Assembly: GCA_021817605.1 (NCBI GenBank)
Contig: JAKAUN010000005.1
Location: 38,248-102,247, forward strand
Direction: 5' to 3'
Length of the DNA: 64,000 bases
Origin: Thermoplasmata archaeon
GTDB taxonomy: Archaea; Thermoplasmatota; Thermoplasmata; Lutacidiplasmatales; UBA184
The notes beneath the pieces are model-generated. The model was not told the DNA's origin and ran no database searches. It was given only the letters and a program-made list of their open reading frames with translations. The position numbers and the translations under genes were made by a program. Of this stretch, positions 1-8,270 are shown piece after piece; position 1 is the first letter of the stretch; every line of letters begins with the position of its first letter.

Positions 1-1179
1 CACTCCGCTGGCCGGGAGCCGGGTGGGAGGCAGGCCCGCGCGCGTGCGGTCGGCGCGGTCGGTGACGCGTCGCAGGGCCTCCGCGGCCGACGGGCTCGCC
101 GGAGCCGCTGCGGCAGGAGAGCTCAGGAGGTCGTCCGCGAGCGAGATCGCCTTCGAATAGAGACGGGCGATATGCGGAGCGCTACGCTCCGGGTGGCCCG
201 CGCGCACCTGGGCAAGGGCCGCCTCGGCCTCCTCGCGGAGCGGGGAGACGTCGACCCCGAGTTCGACCAGGTCGCGGATCTCCTCGGTGATCGCCCGCGG
301 GGTCGACGTGGGCGGCTCGGCCTCGCTCTCGGCTCCCGGCGGGACGAGCGTGACGAGGGGCTCGGGGATCTCCCGGGTCTCCCGCGATAGGGTGACGTCA
401 ACGTTGATGTCGAGGCCCCGCGAGCCGATCCGGTAGGGATGCATCCGGACGTCGTGCGGGCTTCCCCTCAGCTTCTCGACGCCGATGGCCCTCAGCGTGA
501 ACCCGTCGCGCTCCCAGCGGAACAGGCGGATCTCGCCGCGCGCGATCATCCGCTCGGGGGTCTCCGAGTTCTCGAGGGGCGACTCGACGGTGAGCAGCGT
601 GGTCGTGCGGAGGTCGGAGAGGAACCTCAGGAACGTCTGGGCGCCCAGGACCGGCTCGAAGCCTTTCATGCAGAAGTACTGGAGCGCGGTGAGCGAGTCG
701 ATCACCAGCCGGCTGTAGCCGTGATGGGCGACCTGCGTCCTCAGCATCTGCTCGAGCGCGGCGATCGTCACCTCGACGCTCGTGAACTCGGGGGTCTGGC
801 GCATCCCGTCGAGGACCGCGGCGAACGGGACAACGTCCCGGACCGAGGAGATGTCCTTGAACGGGATGCGCTCGTAGCGCATCACGTCCGGGATCGCATC
901 GAAGACATCGATCTGATCTAGCTCCGGACCGAGGGAGCGGTGGTTGATGCGGACCTCGTTCGGCGGATCCTCGAGCGTCACGTAGAGGACCCGCTCGCCC
1001 CGGCGGATCCCTTCGATGAGGAACTGGAGCGCAAGAGTCGTCTTGCCGGTACCGGAAGGGCCCGCGAGGAGGTACGGCCGACGGGACATGAGCCCCCCCT
1101 CGAGCATCTGGTCGAGGGCCGGGACCCCGAAAGGTACGCGGAACTCCTCGGCCGGCGGTCGGCTCTTCCGGTCGGGCAC
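1..1179 (-). CDS. KaiC-domain RecA-superfamily ATPase (3' end beyond window)
   Basis: Reading the minus strand from GTG at 1179 gives 393 codons with no stop before the left edge, so the C-terminus is missing. The N-terminus has the KaiC/RecA layout: a lead-in RVPFGVPALDQMLEGG, a Walker A motif GPSGTGKTT (about residues 40-48), then ERVLYVTLEDPPNEV, and a Walker B strand in SRLVIDSLTAL. Archaeal KaiC-like proteins of this kind are soluble ATPases linked to signalling or regulation rather than to clocks. The C-terminal part beyond about residue 260 is low-complexity, Ala/Arg-rich and helical with no recognised domain. The GTG start is preceded in frame by a stop at 1186-1188 and by a GAGGA-like ribosome site. 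It is divergent from the sugar isomerase gene. The family call is firm; the substrate and partner are unknown. Confidence 0.85.
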   Translation of the reverse strand, partial: MPDRKSRPPAEEFRVPFGVPALDQMLEGGLMSRRPYLLAGPSGTGKTTLALQFLIEGIRRGERVLYVTLEDPPNEVRINHRSLGPELDQIDVFDAIPDVMRYERIPFKDISSVRDVVPFAAVLDGMRQTPEFTSVEVTIAALEQMLRTQVAHHGYSRLVIDSLTALQYFCMKGFEPVLGAQTFLRFLSDLRTTTLLTVESPLENSETPERMIARGEIRLFRWERDGFTLRAIGVEKLRGSPHDVRMHPYRIGSRGLDINVDVTLSRETREIPEPLVTLVPPGAESEAEPPTSTPRAITEEIRDLVELGVDVSPLREEAEAALAQVRAGHPERSAPHIARLYSKAISLADDLLSSPAAAAPASPSAAEALRRVTDRADRTRAGLPPTRLPASGV

Positions 1180-1291
1180 TCTTCCTCACGCGGCCCGGGG
1201 CAGACGCCCTCGCCGCTGTGTCCCGAATGACCCGGCGAGATTCATCAACCTATCCAAGCGTCCGCGGCCGGGGCGCAAGGGCTATCTCCGA

Positions 1292-2350
1292 ATGCCTTCC
1301 GCGGGCCTCGTGGTCGCCCGTCCGACCGAGGGACTCGACCGGATGAGGGCCCTCGCCGCCGAGATGCCCGTCGCTTTCGGCGACGGGTTCCGAACCGGAC
1401 GCGAGCTCGCCTTCGCCCTCCGCGAGCCCGCGCCGCGGCTCTACGCGGTCGGCATGGGCGCGTCGGGCATCGTCGCGGACTTCGCGCGGTCGCTCGTCGA
1501 CTCCGAAACGCGCAGCGAGCTCACGGTCGTGCGCGGCCCGGAGCTTCCGCACGCCGTCGATAGCCGAGCTCACGTCCTTCTCACGAGCTACTCGGGAAAC
1601 ACCTGGGAGACCGTCCGCGCCTACGACGCCGCCGGCCGCAGCGGCGCGGCGCGCACCGTCCTCGCCTCCGGCGGCGCCCTCGTGGCCAAGGCGGAGGCGG
1701 ACGGAGTACCGATCCTGAGGGTGCCTCCGGGCCTTCCCCCGCGCTCGGCGATCGGCCACCTCCTCGGCGGGATGATGGGCCTGTTGGACGGGCTCTTCCC
1801 GGAGTCGAACGACGCGCGGGTCGCTCGGGCCGTCGAGCGCGTTCGCGGCGACGTCGGCCGCCTCGGCTCCCCGCGAGGACCTGCAGCCGCCCTCGCGGAG
1901 GGGATCGGCGACCGACTGCCGTTCTTCTACGCCGAAGGGTCGTTCTCGCCCCTCGCCCGGCGCTGGGGGACCCAGGTCGAGGAGAACGCCAAGCGGCTCG
2001 CGGTATTCGACGAGATTCCCGAGCTGTTCCACAACGCCATCGTTGGCTGGGATGCCGTCACGAAGACCGAGGCGCAACGCTTCGTGGCCGTCCTCCTCGA
2101 GTGGTCGGGGGCCGACCCGACCGTCCGCAAGAGCCTCCGCTACCTCGAGCGACTGCTCCGGGCCCGCGGCGTGCGGACGCTCAAGGTCCCGCTCTCTCCT
2201 GAGGACCGGCTCGAGGCGCTGCTTGGCGGGATCGCTCTCGGCGACCTCGTGAGCCTCTTCCTCGCCCAGAGGCGGCATGTCGACCCGTTGCCGGTCGATG
2301 CGATCGGTCGGCTCAAGGCGGCCCTCGGCACGAAGTCGGGTGTCGCCTAG
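1292..2350 (+). CDS. Bifunctional phosphoglucose/phosphomannose isomerase (SIS domain)
   Basis: The 352-residue product carries an N-terminal SIS sugar-isomerase fold (GMGASGIVADFARSL, then the phosphate-binding SYSGNTWETV) and the C-terminal segment typical of the crenarchaeal/Thermoplasma bifunctional enzyme (RRWGTQVEENAKRLA, followed by PELFHNAIVGWD, in which Glu and His are the usual catalytic residues). It interconverts fructose-6-phosphate with glucose-6-phosphate or mannose-6-phosphate in the cytoplasm, feeding glycolysis/gluconeogenesis and glycan precursors. I chose ATG 1292 because family homology begins close after it. The reading frame is open further upstream to 1016, but that part would overlap the divergent KaiC-like gene and shows no homology. 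Length fits the family (about 300-350 residues). Confidence 0.9.
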   Translation: MPSAGLVVARPTEGLDRMRALAAEMPVAFGDGFRTGRELAFALREPAPRLYAVGMGASGIVADFARSLVDSETRSELTVVRGPELPHAVDSRAHVLLTSYSGNTWETVRAYDAAGRSGAARTVLASGGALVAKAEADGVPILRVPPGLPPRSAIGHLLGGMMGLLDGLFPESNDARVARAVERVRGDVGRLGSPRGPAAALAEGIGDRLPFFYAEGSFSPLARRWGTQVEENAKRLAVFDEIPELFHNAIVGWDAVTKTEAQRFVAVLLEWSGADPTVRKSLRYLERLLRARGVRTLKVPLSPEDRLEALLGGIALGDLVSLFLAQRRHVDPLPVDAIGRLKAALGTKSGVA

Positions 2351-2987
2351 CGGCGTGGGGCACGGACCCGTCCTCGGACGGTTGCTGTCGAGCCGGTTCT
2401 TGGCCAGGACACGCAGGGGCGAGGGCTCGGGCAACTCCGCTTTCCCGGCAGGGAGAAGGGGGGTGCCGACCGGATGCTTTCCGATCACGCACGATCCGCG
2501 GAGACCCTGCGTCGCGGGCCGCAGGTAGCGGGCCAAAGGCTCCGCCCAAAGGAAGGGGGCCGGGCAGCCGTGCGGAGCGAGACCCGTGTCGATCGGCGTC
2601 GCGAGCAGATAGCGCTACGAGCGCGGGGTGCCACGCCGTACGAGCGTGCCCGTACTCGCGGACGGCTTCGATTTTCGGCGCTGGGTCATTGGCACCGGGC
2701 AGCGGCATTGGGGAATGGGCCCAGGGGGACGGAGGAAAGCGGGCCGGCACCTCGCGTAAATCCGCGCATCAGCGGATGCGTGCAAAGGCGCGACACGCGC
2801 TCCCTCCGAGACAACCACAACGACCTCTGCGATTCTGAGACACTGGACAAACTGCGCGATCGTTCCCCCAGGTATTCCCTGTTTCGGGCAAACGAATGGG
2901 CCCGGGAAATCCCTTGTGAATATGGTGCGTGAAAGACGTACTCATGGGATAGGCGGAATTCAATTACCCCTCCTAACTCCCCCCAGC
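2351..2987. other. 637-nt stretch without a recognisable gene
   Basis: Open frames exist on both strands, but their translations are Arg/Pro-rich, show no domain, and look like chance frames in GC-rich DNA. The second half, from about 2780, is visibly more AT-rich than the rest of the window. A short GGAGGAAAG near 2732 recalls the P4 region of RNase P RNA, but the matching 3' elements are absent. I see no tRNA, rRNA or repeat array here. Confidence 0.5.
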
Positions 2988-3158
2988 ATGCCAGCCAAGA
3001 AACCCGGCGTGATGCTCGTGGAAGCTTCGACCGCGCGTATCGTAGTGGACCTGAAGGGCGGTAGGGTCATCGTGGAACCCGAGAGCGTCCGATTCCATCG
3101 GGCCGGACGCGGCCGGGGTCGGGCACTCCTGACCCCCGAAGAGTCGCGCTCGGGCTGA
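2988..3158 (+). CDS. Small hypothetical protein (56 residues)
   Basis: ATG at 2988 opens a 56-residue frame. Its first half looks like a real beta-rich protein (VMLVEASTARIVVDLKGGR, then VIVEPESVRFHR) followed by a basic Gly/Arg tail. Hydrophobic residues alternate as in a small beta-sheet domain, which chance GC-rich frames here do not do. Upstream, a more AT-rich stretch (2935-2975) could hold a promoter. I do not recognise the family and infer no function. The frame is open upstream to 2916, but that part lacks the same character. Confidence 0.4.
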   Translation: MPAKKPGVMLVEASTARIVVDLKGGRVIVEPESVRFHRAGRGRGRALLTPEESRSG

Positions 3159-3342
3159 GCGAACAGGCCCGGCGCGCGGGCCGACACGCCGGGCCCGGTC
3201 CTCCCCGGTCGCACCCGAGCTCCGCGGCAGGGGGCCTTCGGATCGTGGCGAGGCAGCGCCGACGCGCGTCGGCCCGGCAGCCGAACCACGCCGCATCGAC
3301 CCATGCTCCCAGACCGTAACCGCCGCGTCGGAAGGGGGTCTC

Positions 3343-3696
3343 CTACACGGCGTCCTTGACGAGCGCTCCGAAGGACGACTTTCGCCGGATCTTGCCGTGG
3401 TCGAGCTCGTAGATGTCGCAGTAGCGCACGTTGAACGAAGCGCCGTCCTTCTTGGTCACGCGAACGTTTCCTTCCGCGACGACCACATCGCCTTCCTCGG
3501 TCAGGCGGGTGAACGTCCCCTCAAGCACGTCGTCGCCGTAGTTCTCGAGGAAAGCGTCTTTCCCGCGTCGCACGGCGCCGGTCGCGGGCACCCCGTCGAC
3601 CCACTCCACCCATTCCACATCGTCGGTCAGCACCGCGCTGAGCTTCGACCGGTCGAGCGAGGCGAGGCCCTCGATGATCTGCTTGTTCCGGCTCAC
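3343..3696 (-). CDS. SnoaL/NTF2-like fold protein
   Basis: This 117-residue product has the pattern of the NTF2-like/SnoaL ketosteroid-isomerase-like fold: an N-terminal helix with LASLDRSKLSAVLTDDVEWVE, a central loop GAVRRGKDAFLENYGDD, and C-terminal strands VVVAEGNVRVTKKDGASF and RYCDIYELDHGKIRR. Such proteins form cone-shaped pockets and may be isomerases, hydrolases or simple ligand binders, so the substrate cannot be predicted. Translation starts at GTG 3696. A TATA-like box (minus-strand catagtatc, near 3730) lies about 35 nt upstream. The gene stands alone, divergent from the tRNA-Ser gene. Confidence 0.75.
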   Translation of the reverse strand: MSRNKQIIEGLASLDRSKLSAVLTDDVEWVEWVDGVPATGAVRRGKDAFLENYGDDVLEGTFTRLTEEGDVVVAEGNVRVTKKDGASFNVRYCDIYELDHGKIRRKSSFGALVKDAV

Positions 3697-3796
3697 AGGC
3701 GGCGAAGGGCCCTGCTGGGGATGATACTATGGCCCCTAGGAACCGATCGATGCCCGCCAAACGGCTAAGAGCGAGCACATCTCACCGCGAACGGGT

Positions 3797-3916
3797 GCTG
3801 AGGTAGCCTAGCTCGGCCAAGGCGCCAGATTCGAGATCTGGTGATGCGTATGCATCGCGGGAGTTCAAAGGGCGAGGCGGCGGAACGCCGCTCACCGGAG
3901 ACTCTCCCCCTCAGCG
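3797..3916 (+). tRNA. tRNA-Ser (anticodon CGA) interrupted in the T-loop
   Basis: All tRNA parts can be laid out. Acceptor strands are gctgagg (3797-3803) and cctcagc (3909-3915), a perfect 7-bp match with discriminator G at 3916. Then TA, a D-arm gcc...ggc, and an anticodon stem ccaga/tctgg around the loop ttcgaga, giving anticodon CGA (3832-3834). The long class II variable arm is gatgc/gcatc with a 4-nt loop. The T-stem is gggag (3859-3863) with ctccc (3904-3908). The T-loop TTCAAA is cut by about 33 extra bases (about 3868-3902) that fold into a gcggcg/cgccgc hairpin. Removing them restores a 7-nt T-loop (TTCAAAT or TTCAACT, depending on the exact cut). CCA is not encoded. A tRNA intron at this position is the simplest reading, although I could not draw a canonical bulge-helix-bulge with confidence. 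Confidence 0.85.
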
Positions 3917-3939
3917 CCTCCCGCCCGAGCATCGAGGTC

Positions 3940-4143
3940 GTGGTCGAGGTCGCCCGCGCGGGCCGTCCCGAGATACGCCGCGAGGAGGTTCTTCCAGGGA
4001 CGACGGTCCGGGAGCTGCTTCGGCGTATCGGACGTGCCCCGGAGGGCTGCGCCGTGCTCGTGGACGAGGTCTCCGTGCCGCTCGACCTTCCTCTCGAGCA
4101 CGCGGTGAGGCTGGTCGTGGTGCCTACCTTCTCGGGCGGATAG
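3940..4143 (+). CDS. Small archaeal modifier / MoaD-ThiS-like beta-grasp protein
   Basis: The protein ends in FSGG, the C-terminal di-glycine that is adenylated and thiocarboxylated or conjugated in MoaD, ThiS and SAMP proteins. The body has the beta-grasp pattern: strand, turn, LPGTTVRELLRRIG helix, PEGCAVLVDEVSVPLD, then EHAVRLVVVPTFSGG. It would serve as a sulfur carrier (molybdopterin, thiamin or tRNA thiolation) or as a ubiquitin-like modifier. The frame is open back to ATG 3841, but that part lies inside the tRNA-Ser gene. GTG 3940 gives 67 residues, matching the family, so I prefer it; the start remains uncertain. MoaD function would suit the molybdo-enzyme operon 5 kb downstream, but that link is only inference. 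Confidence 0.75.
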   Translation: MVEVARAGRPEIRREEVLPGTTVRELLRRIGRAPEGCAVLVDEVSVPLDLPLEHAVRLVVVPTFSGG

Positions 4144-4218
4144 GTAGGCGACCCTTGTTGCGTGAGGACACAACAGGTTAAGGTGCGGACACGGTCCCTT
4201 CCAGGGCGAAGGCGCGGG

Positions 4219-5478
4219 ATGAGAGCCGAATGCCCGGTCTGCGAGTCGGCCCTGGACGGGGCCGTCACGCACTGTCGCGGCTGCGGCTACCCGACCTCGC
4301 TCTCTGCGCGTCTGGGTGAGGGAAGTTCCCTCGCACCCGCCTCGACCCCGGCGGGGCCGGCCGTGTCGGGCCCGAATGCCCCGACCCCGGCTCCCTCGGG
4401 CGCGACCGCCGCCGTGGCTCTCGCCGAGACAACCGCGCGGGAGGTCCATCGCAAGGCGGAGGCTCTGGCTCGCCTCGGGGCGGACACCTCGCCCGTTGCC
4501 TCCTCGCTGTGCGAGGCGATGACTCAGGAGAGCACCGGGCAGATCGATCGGGCCGTGGAAATACTTCGGTCGGCGGACCAGGAGGCCGACGCGAGCCTGC
4601 GGAGCACGGTCCGGGCCCGTGTGGACCGCCTCAAGCAACGTCGTTCCAAGCTCACCGAGGCCGGCGTGGAGCTTCCCCCGGACCCGACGAGCGAGCGGCT
4701 CGAGGGTGCCCTGCCGTCCGACGACCCGGCGCAGGCTGCGGAGCTCCTTCGGGAGGGCGAAGAGAAGCTCGCGACCGTAGAGGGCCAGTGGCATGGCCTC
4801 GAGCAGGTCTTCCAGGAGGTCTCAGCGCTGCGCGCCCTCGCGTCGAAGCTGGGCCTCTCGGTCGAGGGCGTACCTTCTCGTGTGGAGGAGTCCAAGCGCC
4901 TCCTTGCTTCCGGCCAAGTGAGAGCCGATCGCGTCGCGCGGGTGGCCCGCGAGACGACCGAGGAGCTCGAGCTGCTGGGCCGGGCCCTCGCGCCGCATGC
5001 GGAGGCAGAGTTGGGCCGCCTCGGCGAGATGCTCAAGACCTCCCCGGACGACCCCGCCGAAAGAAATCGAGCGAGGGCGATCCGGGGGCGCGCCGCGCGA
5101 GACCTCGCTTCCGGTCACCTGGCCGACGTTTTGCGGGCGGTCGAAGAGCTGCGCGCGCTGCTCCCGGCGAAGGCTGCCGGCGAGGGCGGGGCGGTGTCCT
5201 CGGCTCCGACGGGGCCCGCTGCGGGCGTGGCGGAGCTGCCGTCCCCCGCAGCCTCGACGGCGGCACGCTCGGATGTCTCCGTTGACACCCTCCTGGCCAA
5301 GGCCCGGGGCTTCGCCGTGAAGGTCCGGTCACTACCCCCGGACAGCGAGGCCGGTCGCCAAGCCGCGGCCCAGATCAAGGAGGCGGCCGAACTGTTGCGT
5401 CAGGGCCGCCTGGTCGAGGCGGACCAGGCTCTTACCCGCCTTATGCGTACACTCGCCTCCCCCGGAGGGACGAACTGA
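4219..5478 (+). CDS. Zinc-ribbon protein with long helical region, unknown function
   Basis: The 419-residue product begins with a short zinc ribbon (CPVC, then CRGCG within the first 25 residues), followed by an Ala/Pro-rich linker and a long, mostly helical region rich in Glu, Arg, Leu and Ala (for example AAELLREGEEKLATVEGQW and RLLASGQVRADRVARVAR) that should form coiled coils or helical bundles. The C-terminus repeats a motif of the type AAELLRQGRLVEADQALTRL. ATG 4219 is preferred because the zinc ribbon follows at once; the frame is open to 4162. The next gene starts 2 nt after its stop, so the two are almost certainly co-translated. I do not recognise the family and assign no function. 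Confidence 0.65.
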   Translation: MRAECPVCESALDGAVTHCRGCGYPTSLSARLGEGSSLAPASTPAGPAVSGPNAPTPAPSGATAAVALAETTAREVHRKAEALARLGADTSPVASSLCEAMTQESTGQIDRAVEILRSADQEADASLRSTVRARVDRLKQRRSKLTEAGVELPPDPTSERLEGALPSDDPAQAAELLREGEEKLATVEGQWHGLEQVFQEVSALRALASKLGLSVEGVPSRVEESKRLLASGQVRADRVARVARETTEELELLGRALAPHAEAELGRLGEMLKTSPDDPAERNRARAIRGRAARDLASGHLADVLRAVEELRALLPAKAAGEGGAVSSAPTGPAAGVAELPSPAASTAARSDVSVDTLLAKARGFAVKVRSLPPDSEAGRQAAAQIKEAAELLRQGRLVEADQALTRLMRTLASPGGTN

Positions 5479-5480
5479 CG

Positions 5481-6983
5481 ATGCCGCAGGAATCGAGCCC
5501 CTTCCTCGGGCCACGGAAACGCCTCAACGAGATCCTCGCGCGCGCCGTCCCTCTCGAGCGCGACGGCTTCCCGTTCGGCTCGCTTCACCTGAGAAACCTG
5601 TTCGAGGAAGAGGCGCGCGCCGGCCAGCTCGAGAGTGCCGAGGCGGTCGTCGAGCGGGCGGGGGCCCTCCTGGCGCTCGCCGAGCACTCCTGGGCGCCGC
5701 TACGGCGGCTCCTCAGCGAGTTCGACGGGCTTCGCGACCTCGCCGAGGCCGCCGGCATGGACCTCGGCAAGGTCGATGCGCAGACAGGCAACCCTCGTGC
5801 CGTGCTCCTTCGTCCGCCGATCTCCGAGGCGACCCTCGAAGCGACCGAACGATCGGTCCAGGTCGGCCTCACCACGTTGCGCGAGGCGCTTCCACCCTAC
5901 CTCGTAGAGCAGGCGCGGAGCCTCGGCCGCTGGGCCCGCGAGGCCGAGGCCCGCGACGAGGAGATCGGCGAGATCGCCACCGAGGTGCGACGCGTCGTCC
6001 AGGGTCTCCACGACCTCGACCTAAGGTCGGCGGCGGGAGCCGTCGGAGCCGCTCGCAGGGCCATCGCGCGCCGCGCCGGGCCCACCGGCGTACCCTCCGT
6101 CCCCGTCCCTGAGGAGGAGGCGATCCTCCTCGAAGCGCACAGCCTCGCCCGTCGACTTCCGTGGCACGATCCCCTCTCTCGGGAGCATCGCTCCGGGCCC
6201 GGTGGCGGCCTCGACGGCTCCGGGGGAGAGGACGGAGAGGCGGGAGTCATCTCGCCCGAAGCGGAGGTCGATGCTCTCTGGGCCGAGGTCGATCGTCTGG
6301 TCCGCGAGCGGGAGCTTGCCGCGACAGGGCCCCTGCTCGCGGTCGCCGGCCCCTCCCTCACGGTCTCGCCCCCGGTAGAGATTCCCGCGATCGCCCAGGA
6401 GGCGAGCGCGCCCACCGACACCCACGGGAGCGAGGTGCCCCCGCTCGGCGACCCACCCGGTACTCCTGCGATGCCGGCGCCGCAGTTCCCGGCCCGGGCC
6501 GAGCCGGCCGTCGCGGACGGCCCATCTCCGCGGGAGGTTTCTCCTCCCGAGGAAGCGATCGGCGACCCCACGGGTCGCTGGCTGCCCGCAGGAGCCCTGC
6601 TCGAGGAGATCACGGTCTCCGCCGGGGCCCCTGAAGAGGCGACCGACGCCGACCCGCTTTCCGCCAGCTCCGCTGGCCTTTCCCTTCCCGCTGCCAAGGG
6701 GGAGTCGCTGGACGCGCCCCCGACGGCCGTCGCCGCGCCCTCGGAGCGAGCCCATCTTGCGGAGCCGTCGTCTCCGTCGGTCCCGGGGAGAGCCTCCCCC
6801 GCGAACGGCACGCCGAGAACCGTGGGCCTGGACCCGGACCGGGCACGGCCTCCTCGCTGGATGAGCCGGATCTCGATCTCCGCCGCCTACGTACCGCCGG
6901 AGCCCTACGCGCCCGGGACCCGCCGGGCGCCTCGGCCGCAGCGTCAGCGTCCTCGCCGCGCGCGCTCGAGGCACCGAAGGTAA
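5481..6983 (+). CDS. Hypothetical protein: helical N-terminus, disordered middle, basic tail
   Basis: The 500-residue product has an N-terminal helical half (about residues 1-240) with heptad-like Leu/Ala spacing (RNLFEEEARAGQLESAE, LRRLLSEFDGLRDLAEAAG). A long Pro/Ser/Ala/Glu-rich region that is probably disordered follows (about 240-460), and the last 30 residues are extremely basic (RRAPRPQRQRPRRARSRHRR). The basic tail could bind nucleic acid or membranes. It starts 2 nt after the zinc-ribbon gene and probably works with that protein. I recognise no catalytic motif. Start ATG 5481 is the first in frame and fits coupled translation. Confidence 0.6.
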   Translation: MPQESSPFLGPRKRLNEILARAVPLERDGFPFGSLHLRNLFEEEARAGQLESAEAVVERAGALLALAEHSWAPLRRLLSEFDGLRDLAEAAGMDLGKVDAQTGNPRAVLLRPPISEATLEATERSVQVGLTTLREALPPYLVEQARSLGRWAREAEARDEEIGEIATEVRRVVQGLHDLDLRSAAGAVGAARRAIARRAGPTGVPSVPVPEEEAILLEAHSLARRLPWHDPLSREHRSGPGGGLDGSGGEDGEAGVISPEAEVDALWAEVDRLVRERELAATGPLLAVAGPSLTVSPPVEIPAIAQEASAPTDTHGSEVPPLGDPPGTPAMPAPQFPARAEPAVADGPSPREVSPPEEAIGDPTGRWLPAGALLEEITVSAGAPEEATDADPLSASSAGLSLPAAKGESLDAPPTAVAAPSERAHLAEPSSPSVPGRASPANGTPRTVGLDPDRARPPRWMSRISISAAYVPPEPYAPGTRRAPRPQRQRPRRARSRHRR

Positions 6984-6989
6984 GGCTCA

Positions 6990-7015
6990 TATACCTTCAG
7001 AAAATGGTATATATT
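6990..7015 (+). promoter_or_regulatory. TATA box inside an inverted repeat, upstream of gar1-tfb
   Basis: An inverted repeat tatacc (6990-6995) / ggtata (7006-7011) separated by 10 nt overlaps a strong TATA element tatatatt (7008-7015). The box is centred about 40 nt before GTG 7051, which predicts a short leader of roughly 13 nt. A symmetric site sitting on the TATA box is a plausible operator, for example for autoregulation of the general transcription factor, but no binding protein can be named from sequence. Confidence 0.55.
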
Positions 7016-7050
7016 ACTTGACGCGAGCGCGCGGCCGCCCGCAGTCATCG

Positions 7051-7284
7051 GTGGCGGGCACCGTTGTAGGGTTCCCTCCCTCGGGTAACGTGACCGTGCG
7101 CTCGGAGACCGAACAGTTCCCGGGCGAAGGCTCGCCGGTGAACGATCCGCGCGGCGCTCCGCTCGGTCGGGTCGCGAGGGTCTTCGGTCCGGTCTCCCGA
7201 CCCTACTGGAGCGTCCGTCCTCGTCGTCAGATCTCGCCGGCGGAAGCGGCTGCGTTGCTGGGGAGGAGCCTTACCAGCGCATGA
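7051..7284 (+). CDS. gar1: H/ACA ribonucleoprotein protein Gar1
   Basis: The protein has the Gar1 beta-barrel pattern: [14 protein letters not shown], then [18 protein letters not shown] and PYWSVRPR. Gar1 binds Cbf5 in H/ACA guide-RNA complexes and promotes turnover during pseudouridylation of rRNA. GTG 7051 gives 77 residues, close to other archaeal Gar1 proteins, and fits the TATA box at 7008-7015; a TTG at 7018 is in frame but would precede the likely transcription start. Its stop overlaps the tfb start by 4 nt. A gar1-tfb pair is a familiar euryarchaeal arrangement, which supports both calls. Confidence 0.9.
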   Translation: MAGTVVGFPPSGNVTVRSETEQFPGEGSPVNDPRGAPLGRVARVFGPVSRPYWSVRPRRQISPAEAAALLGRSLTSA

Positions 7285-8267
7285 GCGGCAAGGGCCCGGC
7301 CCCTCCGGAGGATGGCGGACGGCTCCCCGAGCACCCCGTCCCGCGAGCCGAGGACATGGCCGTCGCCACGCGCTGCACGAGCTGCGGCTCTTCGCATCTG
7401 ACCCGCGACTACGAGCGAGGTGAGCTCGTCTGCGACGAGTGCGGCCTCGTCCTCGAGGACGCGATGATCGACCAGGGCCCGGAGTGGCGCGCCTTCGACG
7501 CCGAGCAGGGGGAGAAGCGCGCACGCACCGGCGCGCCGTCGACGCTCACGATCCACGACAAGGGACTCTCGACCGAGATCGGGTGGAAGAACCGCGACCC
7601 GTTCGGCAAGTCGATCCCCACGCGCAACCGCGCGCAGCTCTACCGCCTGCGCAAGTGGCAGCGACGCATCCGCGTCTCCAACGCGACGGAGCGCAACCTG
7701 GCCTTCGCGCTCGCCGAGCTCGACCGCATCGCCTCGGGCATGGCGCTCCCGCGCAACGTTCGGGAGACCGCCGCGATGATCTACCGCAAGGCGGTCAACA
7801 AGAACCTCATCCGCGGCCGCTCGATCGAAGGGGTCGTCGCCGCCTCCCTCTACGGCAGCTGCCGCCAGTGCAACGTCCCCCGGACCCTGGACGAGATCGC
7901 CTCGAAGTCGCGCATCGGTCGCAAGGAGATCGGGCGCACCTACCGCTTCATGACCCGCGAGCTGCGCCTTCGGCTCCTTCCCACGCGCCCGCAGGACTAC
8001 ATCCAGAGGTTCTGCTCCGAGCTCAAGCTCAAGGGCGAGATCCAGTCCCGCGCGAACGAGATCCTCAAGGAGGCGACCGAGCGCGAGCTCACCAGCGGGA
8101 GGGGCCCGACCGGCGTCGCCGCCGCAGCGATCTACATCGCCAGCGTCCAGTGCGCCGAGCGCCGCACGCAGCGCGAGGTCGCCGAGGTCGCGGGTGTCAC
8201 CGAAGTGACGATCCGCAACCGCTACAAGGAGCTCACGGACAAGCTCAAGCTGCGCGTGATGCTCTAG
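7281..8267 (+). CDS. tfb: Transcription initiation factor B (TFB)
   Basis: The 328-residue product has the full TFB layout. An N-terminal zinc ribbon (CTSCG and CDECG), a B-finger/linker region ([14 protein letters not shown]), and two cyclin-like repeats (first from about residue 115, second from about 215) end in a helix-turn-helix that reads the BRE ([20 protein letters not shown]). It recruits RNA polymerase to TBP-TATA complexes. ATG 7281 overlaps the gar1 stop, indicating coupled translation. All key cysteines of the zinc ribbon are present. About 25 residues precede the ribbon, slightly longer than usual, so an internal ATG at about residue 26 (DMAVATRC) is a possible alternative start. 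Confidence 0.97.
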   Translation: MSGKGPAPPEDGGRLPEHPVPRAEDMAVATRCTSCGSSHLTRDYERGELVCDECGLVLEDAMIDQGPEWRAFDAEQGEKRARTGAPSTLTIHDKGLSTEIGWKNRDPFGKSIPTRNRAQLYRLRKWQRRIRVSNATERNLAFALAELDRIASGMALPRNVRETAAMIYRKAVNKNLIRGRSIEGVVAASLYGSCRQCNVPRTLDEIASKSRIGRKEIGRTYRFMTRELRLRLLPTRPQDYIQRFCSELKLKGEIQSRANEILKEATERELTSGRGPTGVAAAAIYIASVQCAERRTQREVAEVAGVTEVTIRNRYKELTDKLKLRVML

Positions 8268-8270
8268 CGG

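Noticed and set aside
2700-2990. Possible RNase P RNA (GGAGGAAAG near 2732)
   Set aside because: The matching 3' conserved elements (such as ACAGAA) are not found within the expected distance on either strand.
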